From a bacterium (GTDB lineage: Archaea; JAADDD01), in NCBI GenBank assembly GCA_013154095.1, contig JAADDD010000004.1, positions 124,001 through 188,000 on the forward strand: a stretch of 64,000 nt of DNA. The letters run 5' to 3'. Within the stretch, counting starts at the first letter, position 1, and each line of letters opens with the position of its first letter. The translations under genes and the position numbers were made by a program. The notes under the pieces are model-generated. The model worked only from the letters and a program-made list of their open reading frames with translations. It did no database searches and was not told where the DNA came from. This document shows, one piece after another, positions 8,341 to 20,200 of the stretch.

Positions 8341-10457
8341 AGCTGCAAGGAATAGAAAAACGAGAGTACCAAGAAAAAATTGCTGAAACTTGCCTAAAGG
8401 GAAACACTTTAGTCGTGCTGCCGACTGGTCTAGGAAAAACAATAATTGCTCTGCTTGTTGCCGCAAGATTGCTGGAACAGAACCCAGGCAAGAAAGTCCT
8501 GATACTTGCACCCACAAAGCCACTAGTAGAGCAGCACCTGCAGGCCTGCAAAAAATTTCTCGGAGAAAATATTGCTGTAGCTGTTTCTGGTAAGCTTCGA
8601 CCAGAAAAGCGCCAGCAGCTGTACAGCAAGTACAGAATTATTGTTGCTACGCCGCAAACCGCAAGAAACGATTTGCTTGCTGGCAGGCTAAATCCTGCAG
8701 ATTTTTGTCTTGTTGTCTTCGATGAGTGCCACAGAGCTACAGGAAACTACCCTTATGTCTACATCGCCAGGCAGCTAGTGCTGGCGAACCCAGACATTAG
8801 AATAGTTGGACTGACAGCATCTCCGGCAGACTCTCCCGAAAAGCTCAGGGAGCTGCTGAAAAATCTCTGCATCCGCTACATCGAGTTCAGAACAGAAGAT
8901 TCTCCGGACGTCAAGAAATACATTAAAGGAGTTAAGGTTGAGTGGAAGTTTGTTGCCCTGCCTCAGCAACACAAACAGTGCATAGAGCTCTTGAAGGCAG
9001 TAGAGAAAGATCTAAAGGCTAAGCTGCGCGAGCTAGGTTACAGCGCAGAAAAACTGTCCAGTAAAGCCTTGCTCGAGCTGAAAAAACATATTCTCCGCGA
9101 TTTTGTGCAGCGACCCGGCGAAGCAAATAAAGCTCTATTATTAGTGCTTGCCCTGCTGAAACTGCTGCACCTTCGCCAGCTTCTTGAGTCGCAGGGTACT
9201 GCACAAGCTAGAGAGTACTTGCGCGGACTGCTACAACAAGAAAGGCTTGCAAGAGCAGTCCAGTACTTATTAACAGATGAACGCTTTAGGCAGGCGCATC
9301 AGCTCATGCAGCAGCTGCAGCTTGCAGGTTACATCCACCAGAAATTCTACGAGGTGCTCAACATTCTCAAAGAAAAAAATTTCAGGAAGGCTATAATATT
9401 TGCTCAGCTTAGAAGTACGGCTAAGCTGCTAAAAGAGTTCCTAGAAAAAGAAGGTTTCTCTGCTGTCTACTTTGCAGGTCACAGTGAGTACAGCCAAGAA
9501 CAGCAGCTAAAGCTTCTCCAAGAATTCAAGGACTCGGCCAGAGTACTCGTGGCAACTTCCGTAGCAGAAGAAGGTCTTGACATTCCTGAGGTTGATCTCG
9601 TGATTTTTTACGAGCCAGTACCTTCAGCGCTCAGGGCAATCCAGCGCAGGGGACGCACAGGCAGGAGAATTCCTGGTCAAGTCGTTGTGCTCGTGGCAGA
9701 GGGCATAGACAGCCAGTACTACTGGGCCTGCAAGGCAAAAGAAAAACGCCTGAAGCAGCTGTTGCAGCAGCTCAAGGAATTCTTGCCAAGCGAGGAAACA
9801 CAACAGCAGCAAGAATTTTCAGGAAAAATAATAATCGATGACAGAGAAGCGAGAAGTCCTGTTGCAGAAAGGCTAAAAGAGCTAGGCATACAAGTAGAAA
9901 TCCGCAGGCTAGAAGTCGGCGACTACGTGCTCGGAGACATTGTAGTAGAGAGGAAGCGTGCAGAGGACTTTGCCCGGTCATTGCTGGATGGCAGGCTCTT
10001 CGAGCAGACCAGGCAGCTAGTGGAAGGTGCTGTTAAGCCAGTAATTATAGTAGAGGGCGACGTGCTGGCTGCGGGCCTGCGCCCAGAACCGCTGTACGGC
10101 GCGCTGCTCTCGCTCTTGCTGGACTTTGGTATACCTGTGCTGTTTACCTCCTCGCCGGCAGAAACAGCGCTCTTGCTGGCCTTGCTAGCCCGCAGGCTAC
10201 AAAAAGAAAAAAGAGAAGAGCGCATTGTTGCGCGCAAGCCAAAATCGCTGCCATCTATCCAGGAAAGAGTACTTGCACAGTTCCCTGGAATAGGAATAAA
10301 GAAAGCAAGAGCCCTGCTCTCAAGGTTTGGCTGCCTCAAGAATGTATTTTTAGCAGACTATCCTGCGCTGGCAGAAATTCTAGGAGAGACTACAGCAAGG
10401 AAATTTAAAGAAGTGCTGGAGCATAAGTATAGTGAAAAGAAAAATGGTGAAAAGTAA
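8337..10457 (+). CDS. hef: Hef helicase-nuclease (XPF/FANCM-like fork repair protein)
   Basis: This 706-residue protein combines both halves of archaeal Hef. The N-terminal superfamily 2 helicase has Walker A LPTGLGKT at about 28-35, DECH at about 129-132, and QRRGRTGR as motif VI. The C-terminal ERCC4 nuclease has the catalytic GDYVLGDIVVERK around 528-540, followed by helix-hairpin-helix motifs (FPGIGIKKA). Hef handles stalled forks and branched DNA. The helicase-fused form is known from euryarchaea and some DPANN, whereas crenarchaea have only the nuclease. Both active sites look intact. Confidence 0.95.
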   Translation: MKLQGIEKREYQEKIAETCLKGNTLVVLPTGLGKTIIALLVAARLLEQNPGKKVLILAPTKPLVEQHLQACKKFLGENIAVAVSGKLRPEKRQQLYSKYRIIVATPQTARNDLLAGRLNPADFCLVVFDECHRATGNYPYVYIARQLVLANPDIRIVGLTASPADSPEKLRELLKNLCIRYIEFRTEDSPDVKKYIKGVKVEWKFVALPQQHKQCIELLKAVEKDLKAKLRELGYSAEKLSSKALLELKKHILRDFVQRPGEANKALLLVLALLKLLHLRQLLESQGTAQAREYLRGLLQQERLARAVQYLLTDERFRQAHQLMQQLQLAGYIHQKFYEVLNILKEKNFRKAIIFAQLRSTAKLLKEFLEKEGFSAVYFAGHSEYSQEQQLKLLQEFKDSARVLVATSVAEEGLDIPEVDLVIFYEPVPSALRAIQRRGRTGRRIPGQVVVLVAEGIDSQYYWACKAKEKRLKQLLQQLKEFLPSEETQQQQEFSGKIIIDDREARSPVAERLKELGIQVEIRRLEVGDYVLGDIVVERKRAEDFARSLLDGRLFEQTRQLVEGAVKPVIIVEGDVLAAGLRPEPLYGALLSLLLDFGIPVLFTSSPAETALLLALLARRLQKEKREERIVARKPKSLPSIQERVLAQFPGIGIKKARALLSRFGCLKNVFLADYPALAEILGETTARKFKEVLEHKYSEKKNGEK

Positions 10458-10822
10458 TGGTGCTTGCAGATATGCTGTTTTGGGCAACGCTAACTCTAGG
10501 ATTTATTTGTCTTATACTAGCAACTATTCTGCTTTTCATAGAGCTCAAAGAAGAGGAGAAGGTCGAAAAATCAGAGCAAGCTGCAAAGCAAGAGCATGCA
10601 GAGCAGCAAGAGCAGCGTGAGCAGAGAATTGAGTTAACCGAAGATGAGCTAAAAGTGTACAACTACATCAAGGAGAAGCAAGAAGTTCTGCAGTCAGACC
10701 TTGCCAAGGAGTTGGACATACCGAAGAACAGGCTAGCAGAGATCATCAAGAAGCTAGAAGAGCAAGGACTCATCGAGCGAGAAAAGACGGGCAGGACATA
10801 CAAGCTGCGGGCAAAGCAGTAA
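10457..10822 (+). CDS. Membrane-anchored winged-helix protein
   Basis: One N-terminal transmembrane helix (about residues 5-28) is followed by a charged Glu/Gln/Lys linker and a C-terminal winged-helix domain (about 60-118) resembling MarR/TrmB-type DNA-binding domains, with YNYIKEKQ, LAKELDIPKNRLAEIIKKL and the wing IEREKTGRTYKL. It starts within the hef stop (TAATG). It is the last gene before the pilus-like operon and could be a membrane-tethered regulator of it; that link is only positional. Confidence 0.75.
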   Translation: MVLADMLFWATLTLGFICLILATILLFIELKEEEKVEKSEQAAKQEHAEQQEQREQRIELTEDELKVYNYIKEKQEVLQSDLAKELDIPKNRLAEIIKKLEEQGLIEREKTGRTYKLRAKQ

Positions 10823-10938
10823 CTTTAAATATACATTCTTTTTTCTCGAACCTTCTTTTTCTGTCCTGAAACCTTCTTCGCCAAGTATTTCGCTCCAAGC
10901 CGTTTTGTAGCCTTAGCGCACCTACAAGGACTGGGAAC
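10823..10938 (+). promoter_or_regulatory. Promoter and about 85-nt leader of the pilus-like operon, with T-runs of the upstream operon end
   Basis: A TATA box (ctttaaatata, about 10823-10834) follows the hef operon stop directly. Transcription would start near 10855-10860, leaving a leader of about 80 nt, unusual among these mostly leaderless genes. T-runs at 10836-10842 and 10852-10857 could terminate the upstream operon. An AAGGA at 10926-10930 is a plausible Shine-Dalgarno for the ATG at 10939. No ORF was found in the leader. Confidence 0.45.
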
Positions 10939-11667
10939 ATGCGAGGCATAGAAGCTGTTGTTGCTATTGTACTATTGTTAATAATGACGATTGGTCTAAT
11001 TGCTATAGTCTGGATGATCTTTGGCCCAACGATGCGCCAGAGCTCCCAGAAGACAGGAAAAGAGATTGTAAAGACTACAGGAACGCAGGCAAGAGCCACA
11101 TATCTTCAGACACTTAAGTCAAACTGTGAAGGTAATGTTGGAGGACACTTTATTCCCACAGGATTAACGAAAGGTTCTACAATTACATTAGATGCTGCAG
11201 GAGTAAACGTGACAATTACTGCTATTAATGACTTGAGCAACTTCTCGCTGTGTGTGTATAGGGCAGGCACCGAGTCTGATGCGCCTGTAGTACTAGCCTA
11301 CTACTTCCTACCACAATTACAAACCAGCAACCCTACTCTTGCATGGCATACTGCTGCAATACAATCAGCAAATAACCAAAATGAGAACAAAGTTTACTGT
11401 TATTGTGTAAGTAATATAAGTGGTAAAACTACCGGAAAAATGATTTGCGGATGCGCATATGAACCATGTTCAGCACTAGGTAAAGATGCACAAATAAATT
11501 TCACAGATAATAAAACAAAAATTAATATAATTTTTACTAACGGTACATCTGTTTCAGTTAATAATGTACCAAAAGATGCGTTTATTTGTGCGTATTACAA
11601 TGGCTCATCAATTTGGTATTGTATACTGAAGGATGGAAAATGGGAAAACTGCAAAAGAGTAGCTTAA
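10939..11667 (+). CDS. Type IV pilin-like exported protein
   Basis: The N-terminus MRGIEAVVAIVLLLIM is a short basic leader followed by a glutamate and a long hydrophobic helix, the pattern of archaeal type IV pilins (compare RGVSPVVATVLL-type N-termini). The remaining roughly 210 residues are an extracellular domain with several N-x-S/T sequons and about ten cysteines, suggesting disulfides and glycosylation. It is the first gene of the pilus-like cluster and could be the major pilin or an initiator. It is more AT-rich toward its 3' end than its neighbours. Confidence 0.75.
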   Translation: MRGIEAVVAIVLLLIMTIGLIAIVWMIFGPTMRQSSQKTGKEIVKTTGTQARATYLQTLKSNCEGNVGGHFIPTGLTKGSTITLDAAGVNVTITAINDLSNFSLCVYRAGTESDAPVVLAYYFLPQLQTSNPTLAWHTAAIQSANNQNENKVYCYCVSNISGKTTGKMICGCAYEPCSALGKDAQINFTDNKTKINIIFTNGTSVSVNNVPKDAFICAYYNGSSIWYCILKDGKWENCKRVA

Positions 11668-11671
11668 AAAT

Positions 11672-11682
11672 CAATTTATTTT
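11672..11682 (+). promoter_or_regulatory. Internal promoter before the second pilin-like gene
   Basis: The 34-nt gap 11668-11701 is almost all A and T. The box caatttatttt lies about 25 nt before the ATG at 11702, so the rest of the operon may also be transcribed as a leaderless message separate from the first pilin gene. Confidence 0.45.
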
Positions 11683-11701
11683 AAAATAAAATTTTTAAAT
11701 A

Positions 11702-12166
11702 ATGCGAGCAATCTCTGAGCCTATTGCTTTTGTCCTACTACTAGTTTTTGTAGTATTTCTTATAGCAATCTGTGCTCCCTACTTTCTCAGTGCAGGTAAA
11801 TCCAGCGCTAAATATACTGCTTCCACTGCTAAGCCAGCAACCCAAGGTATTGGAACTAGTTTTACTATATTATTGGTCGAGAATGTTTCTGGTCATCCGT
11901 GCGTGCTGCTAAAAAACACCGGCATAAACGCGCTGCACAAGTTCATGTTCTACTTTATCGACTCAAAGGGACAGCTTCATATATTTAATTATACAATGAT
12001 TAATGTAACTAGTGCCTGCTCATGCAGCTACGGAGCACTCCAGCCGAGCCTGCCTCCTGGAGAATGCGGTTATGTTATTCTTCCGGTGAACTACAGCCTG
12101 CTCAAGGGACGCACACTCTACGCTCAAAGTGACTATAATGCACGCGCGGCCTACCTCGTGCCTTAG
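11702..12166 (+). CDS. Type IV pilin-like protein
   Basis: MRAISEPIAFVLLLVFVVF resembles the class of archaeal pilins starting RGISEP-IA, with the glutamate at the usual position of the mature helix. The 154-residue protein has a small ectodomain with a CSCSYG cysteine cluster and several sequons. The next gene starts 29 nt before its stop, so they are likely co-translated. Probable minor pilin or shaft subunit of the machine encoded downstream. Confidence 0.75.
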   Translation: MRAISEPIAFVLLLVFVVFLIAICAPYFLSAGKSSAKYTASTAKPATQGIGTSFTILLVENVSGHPCVLLKNTGINALHKFMFYFIDSKGQLHIFNYTMINVTSACSCSYGALQPSLPPGECGYVILPVNYSLLKGRTLYAQSDYNARAAYLVP

Positions 12167-14285
12167 AGCCCAGCTACTAACAGTCGAGCTTGTAGTGCTA
12201 GTTGCCATTTTTGTTTTTATTTTTGCCGTGCTCTATACTTATTACTGGGCTTTTCTGCGCCACACAGAAAACACCTTGAACAAGGTTACGCTTAGCCTGC
12301 TGCTGAAAAATCTCGGCAAGGAACTGGCCTACCTCTTTGCAAGTGGTAAGTCTGGCAGCTTGCAGCTGTACGTGCCTCCAGGAGACTTGCTCGAGACAGA
12401 CTACTACTCGCTGTACATTATTAACTCGGCTGCGCTCGGCCAGCAAGTCTACGTGAACTCTGTGCCAAACACTACTAAGGGAGGCATAGCCTTCGTGAAC
12501 GCTTCCCAGGTTAACCTTTCCGCTGCTCCTTGGCAAAAGTTTGTCGGTGCTGGCGGCGAGCTAGTACTGTACGTTCCGGACAGCGCAGTCAATGCTACTT
12601 ATTCCTTGCTGGTGAAGGCTGCACCAGAGCTCAAGCAAGCACTTGTAGCACTCGACCCGCCTAGAATTTCTGGCCTAGCAGTGCTCTCGCCAATATACTA
12701 TGCTCCTGGTATCTACCTCCAGCCTTTCAGGAACTATACCGGTCCTGTGTATTTCGCGCTGAACTCTTCTGCTCAGTGGAAAGGTATAGAAATAATAGAA
12801 TATGTAATATATAATAATACAATATATTTGCTGGCCTTCAAGGTCCCTTATGGCCTAGGCAGCATTCTTGTGGTAACCGATCCTTGGCTGTACAGGCAGC
12901 TTGCGCGCAAGCCAGTGCTAGCGGAGCTGCTCGGAGAGAACATCAAGTACGATCCGAGCACAGATCTATTTTATTCTAAATACAGAAAAATAATCAATCC
13001 GTACACTTATCCTTACAGCTACTTTATCTTTGCTTGCCACAACCTCCTGATCTTCACGCAGGGCTTTGCCAAGGTCGCGGTCTACAAGGTTCGGGGAGTC
13101 AGTTCTCGCGGACTTAATGCCAGCCTGTACTACCAAGCCTACACTGCAGGAGTGCTTGCAGTGCCTCTGCCAGGCTGTGGAGGCTACTACATCCGCAGCA
13201 CGGCGCCCGCGAAAGTTTTTGCCTTCTCTGGCGGTGGCTTTCTTGCTGTGACCACGCAGCACGCAGTGCTGCCTGCAAGCCATTATATTATTGTTTGCGG
13301 CAGAGGAGCTACAGTGACCATAAATTTCTTGGCGCACGGTGGCTCTGTTTATTTCCGTCTGCCTTCTGTCTTCGCGAAGTGCTACTGGATAAACATTTCT
13401 TCTGCGCTGCACAGCAACTATGCGCTTGCAGAAATCATTGCTAGTGCTCCTGTCACTGTTTACTTTGACCTAGGAGCCTTACAGTTTGACAGCATCTACG
13501 TGCCTCCAGTACCTGCAGGCAGCAAGGTAGTCTACTACGTCCCGCGGCTCAGGTTCTTCGAGCACGGCAAAGAATACTACTACTGGATGCTGGTATATTC
13601 GGTTATTGATAACCTTACTCGCAGCTACACGCTGATGGACGGCAGCGTAACTCCTGTAGGCGGAAAGAAAATTTTATTCTATGCCACCAAGAAAATAAAT
13701 TACACGGACCTCGACTTCTACTTGCCTCAAGGAAATGCAGTGCAGGTTGTTGCTAGTCCAGGAGTAAAAGTTCTTCTATTTCCTATAATTTATAATGCTA
13801 GTACTGGCAAGCTTGACGTGAACTCGAACATCGTCAACGGTTTTGGTGCTCTTTACCTGCTTGACAGCTTTATATTCCTGCCATTGCTCACCTCGAGCAA
13901 GCGCGCAGCTCAGCTATACTCGCTTGCTGTATATACTTCAGCGCCTAACCTTGAGCTGCTGTTCATGGCGTTCAACCTTTCGTACGTGCCGCTACTCGAT
14001 GTCTACAATCTTAGCGCCTCGCAACTAAGCAATTTCCTTGGTCATCCTAAAATCTACAGAGCGCATGTTGGCTTGCTGCTCTATTACTGTAAGTTCAACA
14101 ATGGCAACAAGCTGTTCTTGTTGATCAATAACAGCTTCCTTGCACAGCTAGAGCTGAAAGGATCCTGCAAGTGCTACAACGGCACAGGCTACTCTACTTG
14201 TAGCCTAGCAAAACAGCAGGTAGTGAGCCTGCGCTCTACTGCTGTTTATTATCTCACTGCTATAATTAAGGGTGCTACACTATGA
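12138..14285 (+). CDS. Large pilin-like surface protein with a 680-residue ectodomain
   Basis: The start is taken at the ATG at 12138 (715 residues); the frame opens 9 nt earlier. The N-terminus has a short leader ending LRAQ, then a long hydrophobic helix (LLTVELVVLVAIFVFIF) with the glutamate typical of pilins. A very large extracellular part rich in Tyr, Ser and N-x-S/T sequons follows. A pilin-like helix joined to such an ectodomain suits a tip or adhesin pilin (inference). No domain was recognised in the ectodomain. It ends in ATGA shared with the giant beta-helix gene. Confidence 0.7.
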   Translation: MHARPTSCLRAQLLTVELVVLVAIFVFIFAVLYTYYWAFLRHTENTLNKVTLSLLLKNLGKELAYLFASGKSGSLQLYVPPGDLLETDYYSLYIINSAALGQQVYVNSVPNTTKGGIAFVNASQVNLSAAPWQKFVGAGGELVLYVPDSAVNATYSLLVKAAPELKQALVALDPPRISGLAVLSPIYYAPGIYLQPFRNYTGPVYFALNSSAQWKGIEIIEYVIYNNTIYLLAFKVPYGLGSILVVTDPWLYRQLARKPVLAELLGENIKYDPSTDLFYSKYRKIINPYTYPYSYFIFACHNLLIFTQGFAKVAVYKVRGVSSRGLNASLYYQAYTAGVLAVPLPGCGGYYIRSTAPAKVFAFSGGGFLAVTTQHAVLPASHYIIVCGRGATVTINFLAHGGSVYFRLPSVFAKCYWINISSALHSNYALAEIIASAPVTVYFDLGALQFDSIYVPPVPAGSKVVYYVPRLRFFEHGKEYYYWMLVYSVIDNLTRSYTLMDGSVTPVGGKKILFYATKKINYTDLDFYLPQGNAVQVVASPGVKVLLFPIIYNASTGKLDVNSNIVNGFGALYLLDSFIFLPLLTSSKRAAQLYSLAVYTSAPNLELLFMAFNLSYVPLLDVYNLSASQLSNFLGHPKIYRAHVGLLLYYCKFNNGNKLFLLINNSFLAQLELKGSCKCYNGTGYSTCSLAKQQVVSLRSTAVYYLTAIIKGATL

Positions 14286-17200
14286 AGCGTTTACTTTTTC
14301 TGCTGTGCTTTTTGCTGCTTGCAGTCCCTGTGCACGCCTTGAAGCTCAGCTACAGCTATGTCCAGCAAGGAAACACGATTTACTTCACGGTTAACATCAC
14401 CAATGCCAGCTCTCCTGGCACGCTTGTTGTGGAGGCACAGCAGCTCTCAGGAACTTACCAAACAGTATATACAGCGCCCTACCCTGCAGGCAACACTAGC
14501 TTCAGCTTCACTGTTGTGCTGAACTCCCAGGATTCTGGTCAGCTAGTGCTCCAGGCAGGCAGCGTAACTAAAACAGTAACAGTCAAGGCCTACAAGGTGA
14601 CTCTCTGCGTTAAGAATGCTGACGGTGCTATAATAGAAAAACCTGTAAGCGTTGTAGTTTCTTTGCCTAGTGGAGCTGAGCTACCTCTAAGCTTTACTGG
14701 TTGCACAGAATTTAGCATATTCCAGCAAGGAAATCTTAGCCTGCTTTCTTATCCTCAGCAACTTGATGGAGCCAGCCTTTATGCTGTTGAGCCTGCAAGC
14801 ACAGTAAACATTAACGGCAACACTGAAATTGACATAGTATATAAAGTTATTCCTCGACCAGATATCGCTGTTAATATCGCTGGACAGAACTACACTAATC
14901 CTAGCACCCTTTACGTGCCTCCAGGAACTCCTGTGAAAATAACTCCAATATTCTATGATATATATTCTGGCAATGCGGTGCAGGGCACGGCCAAGATCTA
15001 CGTTAACGGCAAGTTGCTGAACCGATCTGTTTTTGTTTCCTCGAGTACTGGTAAGTTCACGGTCAAGGTAGTTTTCGTGCCAGGCTCTTCTAACTATAAT
15101 ATTACTTCATATACATTTACTATAATTTATACTAAACACTGGAAAGTTCTGAGCTCTGCGCTGCCAGAAATTTATTACAGCAAAGACGAGCTTACCTGCG
15201 CGTACATTTCCAGTCATGGCTGGCAGCCAGGCTACACTTACGTGCTTGAGCCAGGAGTGTACACGCGTGCAATCTGCGGCCAGAACTTCTTCTTGCTCAA
15301 CGCTTCCAGAGTTCACCTACTTGGTCAAGGAGCAGTAATTCAAGGATACTGGCAGCAAGTATACTTGCCGACACAGCAGCTGCTGTACTATGATTTCGTG
15401 GTTAGCGGGAGCGGTGTGCTGCTGGAAAACCTTACCTTTACTGGCCTAGCCCAAACCGCAGGCTCTATCCAAGAATACTTAGTCGTTGAAGGCAGCAATG
15501 CAGCAGTAAAGAACTGCTCGTTCTACTACTCTACTGGTCAAGTGTATGGCCTTGTGGTCAAAAATGCGCGCGATGTTTTGCTAGAAGGGCTAAAGTTCTA
15601 CAACATTTCTTTCTTTGACAGCGATGCAGTAGCAGTCAAGAATTCTAAAAATGTTTTGCTGACGAACTCCATGCTCTATAACTCGAACTTCTTGTTGGTT
15701 GGGCCTGCAGGAAGCTACAACTTCAGCAATTTCACTGCAGAAAACATTAAGGACATTGTTAACTACAGCACTTCCGGCATCGCCGCTCTTGTCGTGCACT
15801 TCTATGCAGTAGAGCCAGCAGCTCCGCAGTACATTAGTCAGCTGAAAGGGCTCAGCTTGCAGAATTTCTACGTGCAGTACTCTGCGAACTTTAACACGCC
15901 TTACCATGACTTTTCTGCTTCTGGCAGCGGTTACATTATTTTGCTAAAAAATGCTAGCACCGTTAAAATAACTAGAAACAAATATAATGGTTTGCCGATT
16001 TTTAAGCTGCTAGTGCTTCGCGCACAGAAAGTAATTGTTAACTCCAGCAAACTCACTGGAATGACTACAAAGCTTGTTGTAGGCAGCGCACAAAAAGTAG
16101 AAGTGCTTAGCAGCGAACTGAGCAGTTATGCAGGTCCACTACTATACTATAACATTTCTTCGCTCGAAATAAAAAACTCCAGTATTTACATTCGTGGACA
16201 GCGGAACCCGCAAGCAGTCAGGAACGTGCAGTTCGCAGTTATCAGTTCCAGTAATATTACTGCTGTTGGTCCTGCACTGCAAGTATACTACGACACAGCT
16301 ACTTCTACTCCAGCAATAATTATTCAAGCTTCAAGAATTGTAAGCTATGCAGCAGATGCTATCGTTGTCCAGGAAAACTTGCAGGCATTTCCGAACTCAG
16401 TGCTGCAGCTAAAACTGCTCCAAGTCTCTGTCTATGCTGCTAAGACAGGTCTGCACATACTTTCTGCGGCGGACCAGCTCGAAGTAGATGTAGTAAACAG
16501 CACTTTCTCTTCGCCAGGAAAAGGTACAGCAATCTACCTAGACTCGCTCAGCAGCTACCAGGCACTGCAGCTGTTCGTGAACAACTCGAGGTTTGTTTAC
16601 CTAGAAACAGCACTAAAACTCAAAGATATACTCTCTGCCAGCGCGCAAGTCACTGCGCTGAAGTTCTACAACTGCACGTTCAGGAACATAGCAGCTGTGT
16701 TTGCGTTTAGCGATGTGCAGGTTCCGCTGAGGTTTGTTGCTGCGGAAGGAAAGTACAGTAGCTGTAAGGTTGTGCTGCGTGCACAGGCTATGCTTGCCAC
16801 TGAGCCAGAAGAGCTTGAGCTTATTAACAGCACAGTAGTAGACAGCAACCTGGCAAACATCACCGCGAGCGACAGGTACGTGGAATACTACTTCGCGAAC
16901 ATCACGCTCAAAAATCCAGAATACGGTATAAGGGCAAGCGAAGCGTACAACATCTACTTAAATAATATATATGTAAATAGAATTTTAGGAAAAGACGACA
17001 TTTCCACATTTTATTTCTATGGCTGCAAGGATGTGCAAGTAAAGCAAGTTGTAGTTAACCTGAACTATTCTCAGTTCTTCGCTGTTTTTGGCTTTAATGC
17101 CTCCAGCAACTTCATTGTTCAAGGAATCACTGTCGTGCCTGGCGCACAAATTCTCGGATCTAAGCTCCCTTGTAAAGCACTGCTACTAGTAGAGAACTGC

Positions 17201-20200
17201 AGCGCTTTCGCTATTTCGCGCGTTTCTGTTAACTTCACTCCGCAGCTGTACGAGCCGTTCAATGGCAGCGTTATAGTAATCAACGACTCCCACAACTTCA
17301 CTCTCAGCGAGCTATCCTTTTCTCATCTTTACCGTATCATTAACGGCAACATCTGCCAAGACTCAGACTACGCGTACGACTTTTTCCCAATTACAGCAGT
17401 CACGATTTCCTCTTCCAGTGATTTTGCTGTGAATAAGGTGGCATGCGACGCGATTTCGCATGCTTGCCTGATCATTGACAGTTCTTCGCACTTCTTGGTC
17501 AAGAATATCAATACGCGCAATGCTTACATTCAGTACAGTCACTGTATCCTGTACCTGCTTTCGCGAACAGCACAGCTGCAGATTACTAGCAGCAGTTACG
17601 GAAAGCTCGAAAACGTTTACAGCAACAGATCACTGTTTTCCTTTCCTAGCGAAAGTGCACCAGTCTCGCTCTATAACGACCAGTATATAATTCTGGAAAA
17701 TGTCAGCATAGCTAACACAGACTCTGCAGGAATAAATATATCGAATTCTGCAAGCATTGAGCTGCTCAACTGCAGCATAGACCAAGTAGGAGTTCATGGA
17801 ATCTACGTGTCCAATTCTGAAAACGTTACGTTCAGCAGCTGCAGGCTAGAGAGTGCTCGGCACAGCGATATTTATGTAATTACTTCTAAACAGTTATTAG
17901 TGAAGAACAGCGCTCTCAGCGATGCAGGCTTCGCAGAAATTTTGCTGGATGGCTCGAGCGGCGCAAAACTGCTAGGCGATACTCTGCTTGGTGGCAAGTA
18001 CGGAATCTATGCAGAGCAGACAAGCAATGTCTACTTGCAGCAAGTAAACATTACAGGCACTCTAGATTCTGGAATTTACTTGCTGAATACCTCGCGCGTA
18101 ACCATTAACGGCACCTACATCTATGGTTCACGTGTTGGTCTGCACGTAGTTGAACTGCTCGGCAAGCTCTGCCTTGCAGGCCTGAAGCTAATTAATAACC
18201 GCTATGCTGCAGAAGTCGACGACCTTCTTTCTGTCACGCGAATCTATGAAACCAGCTGGACAAGCGTGCAGGCTATCTACGGAGCAAGTTCAGGCTATCT
18301 ACTCTTCGTCAATCCGCTCAGCAAAGTAGTGAACAGCGACACCATTACCGTTAAGGACAACATGCTTGTCCGGCCACCAATTAATATCAGAGTTTTTGCC
18401 ATCTATGCAGTAAACACCAGTAAAGTAGTGCTCGCTAACAGCACCCTCGAGCACAACTATCAGTTAGTCGCGCTAGTGAACACCAAGACTTGTAGCATCA
18501 ACGAATCAAGGCTGTACGATGCATATTATATTCTTGAAGGTTACAACGTTACGCTGATAGAAATAGGCAAATCGTTGCTTGGAGCTGCACGCTACCAGCT
18601 TTACCTTAAGCAAGGAGACAAGGTTATCGTGCAGGCAAGCAACTTTTCTGGCTGCACTAACAGCACATGCATCGCCAAGGCAGAGGCGCTAAAACTGCAG
18701 CAGCTAAAAGAACTGCAGGTCTCTGGTTCTAGGTTTAGCAACGAGAGCTGCGCGATTAACTGCTATCACTGCGCTGCGGCCCAAATATATAATAGCAGCT
18801 TTTCTGCAACAGCACTTTCAGTTAACTACACGTTTTCTTACAGCTTGCTCGTAAAGAATAGCAGCTTCGAGCATGACAGTCGAGGCATTAACATATTCAC
18901 TTCAAGAAACGACAGCGTTGTTGGCTGCACGTTTGTCGTGTCGGACAGCGCAGTTCAGTTTGTCAATGCTACTGATGTATATATAAGAAAAAATAATATT
19001 ACTGGTGCGCAGCTGGCCATTTTCGGCGCAGCGTCTTCCTACATCTATATTCTTGGAAATAATGTAACGAAAAATAATATAGGCGTAAAGTTCACTCTCG
19101 CGTACCAATATTATTTCGGGTACTTCAAAACAGACGAAGCCTACGTGCGCAACACAGAAATTGCAGACAACAGATTCGCCGATAATAGAATTGCACTGTT
19201 CTTCAATGGCTCGAGAAACTATACAATCAAGAACAACTGGTTCATTAACTGCAGCAAAGGAGTTGACATAATATATGCTCTACTTAGCTGTATGCCTGTT
19301 CCTCCTACATGTGTTGCTGTTACGGCATACAATATCAGCATTCTAAATAATGTTTTCTACAGTACGAGCGAAGCAATTACCGGATTACTGGCAGTGCACC
19401 ACGTGCTCCTTGCTCTTACCGGCACAAACACAACTTACGGATGCGGAGGAGATAGCTGCACATACGACTACTACAGCTGGCCAAATAACATTACCGTGGC
19501 CGGCAACGTAATCGTGGACAGCAACACAGCGATTAACTTCACGAATGTATATTTAATTAATGTAATAAATAATAAAATAATTAATGTGTCGCGCGCTTTG
19601 TATACTTACTGTGCCTTCGAGGAAAATGTTTCAGGCAACAAGATAATAAATGCGCGGCACGGCGCGGACCTTGCCTACATCAACGAGCTCTGGTTCCTGG
19701 ATAACACAGGAAGAAACATTTCTGCCGAATTGCTGGAAGTCTACTCTGTGAAAAACAACACATACATAGAAAAGAACAACTTCGTTGAACTTGGACTCGC
19801 AGTCAATGTCAGTGGAGCTAGCCTGGAAAAATTAATCATTGCAAACAATACGTTCTGCCGAGTAAATAGCTATTCTTTCCTTGTAGTTTCTCAGAAGCAC
19901 ATTACCAACCTTATAATCGAGCAAAACAATGTCTGTAAAGCAGGAGGAGCAGCAAAGTTCAGTGTTGCGAGCACAGAAGTTATTATTTTCGATAACAACA
20001 CATTTAACGTAAGCGGACCAATAGAGATTGCGTCGCACAACAGCGGATTCTTTGCTGCACTGTTCAACAAAATTTACAGCACTGCTAGCTTCTCGTACAC
20101 TGGCACAACTACTATCTTGTCCGTAGGCGACGATGTCTTCGACAACGTTTCTGGCGGCATCAGGCTGAACCTTTCTAACAGGCAGTACGGAGAGACGCTT

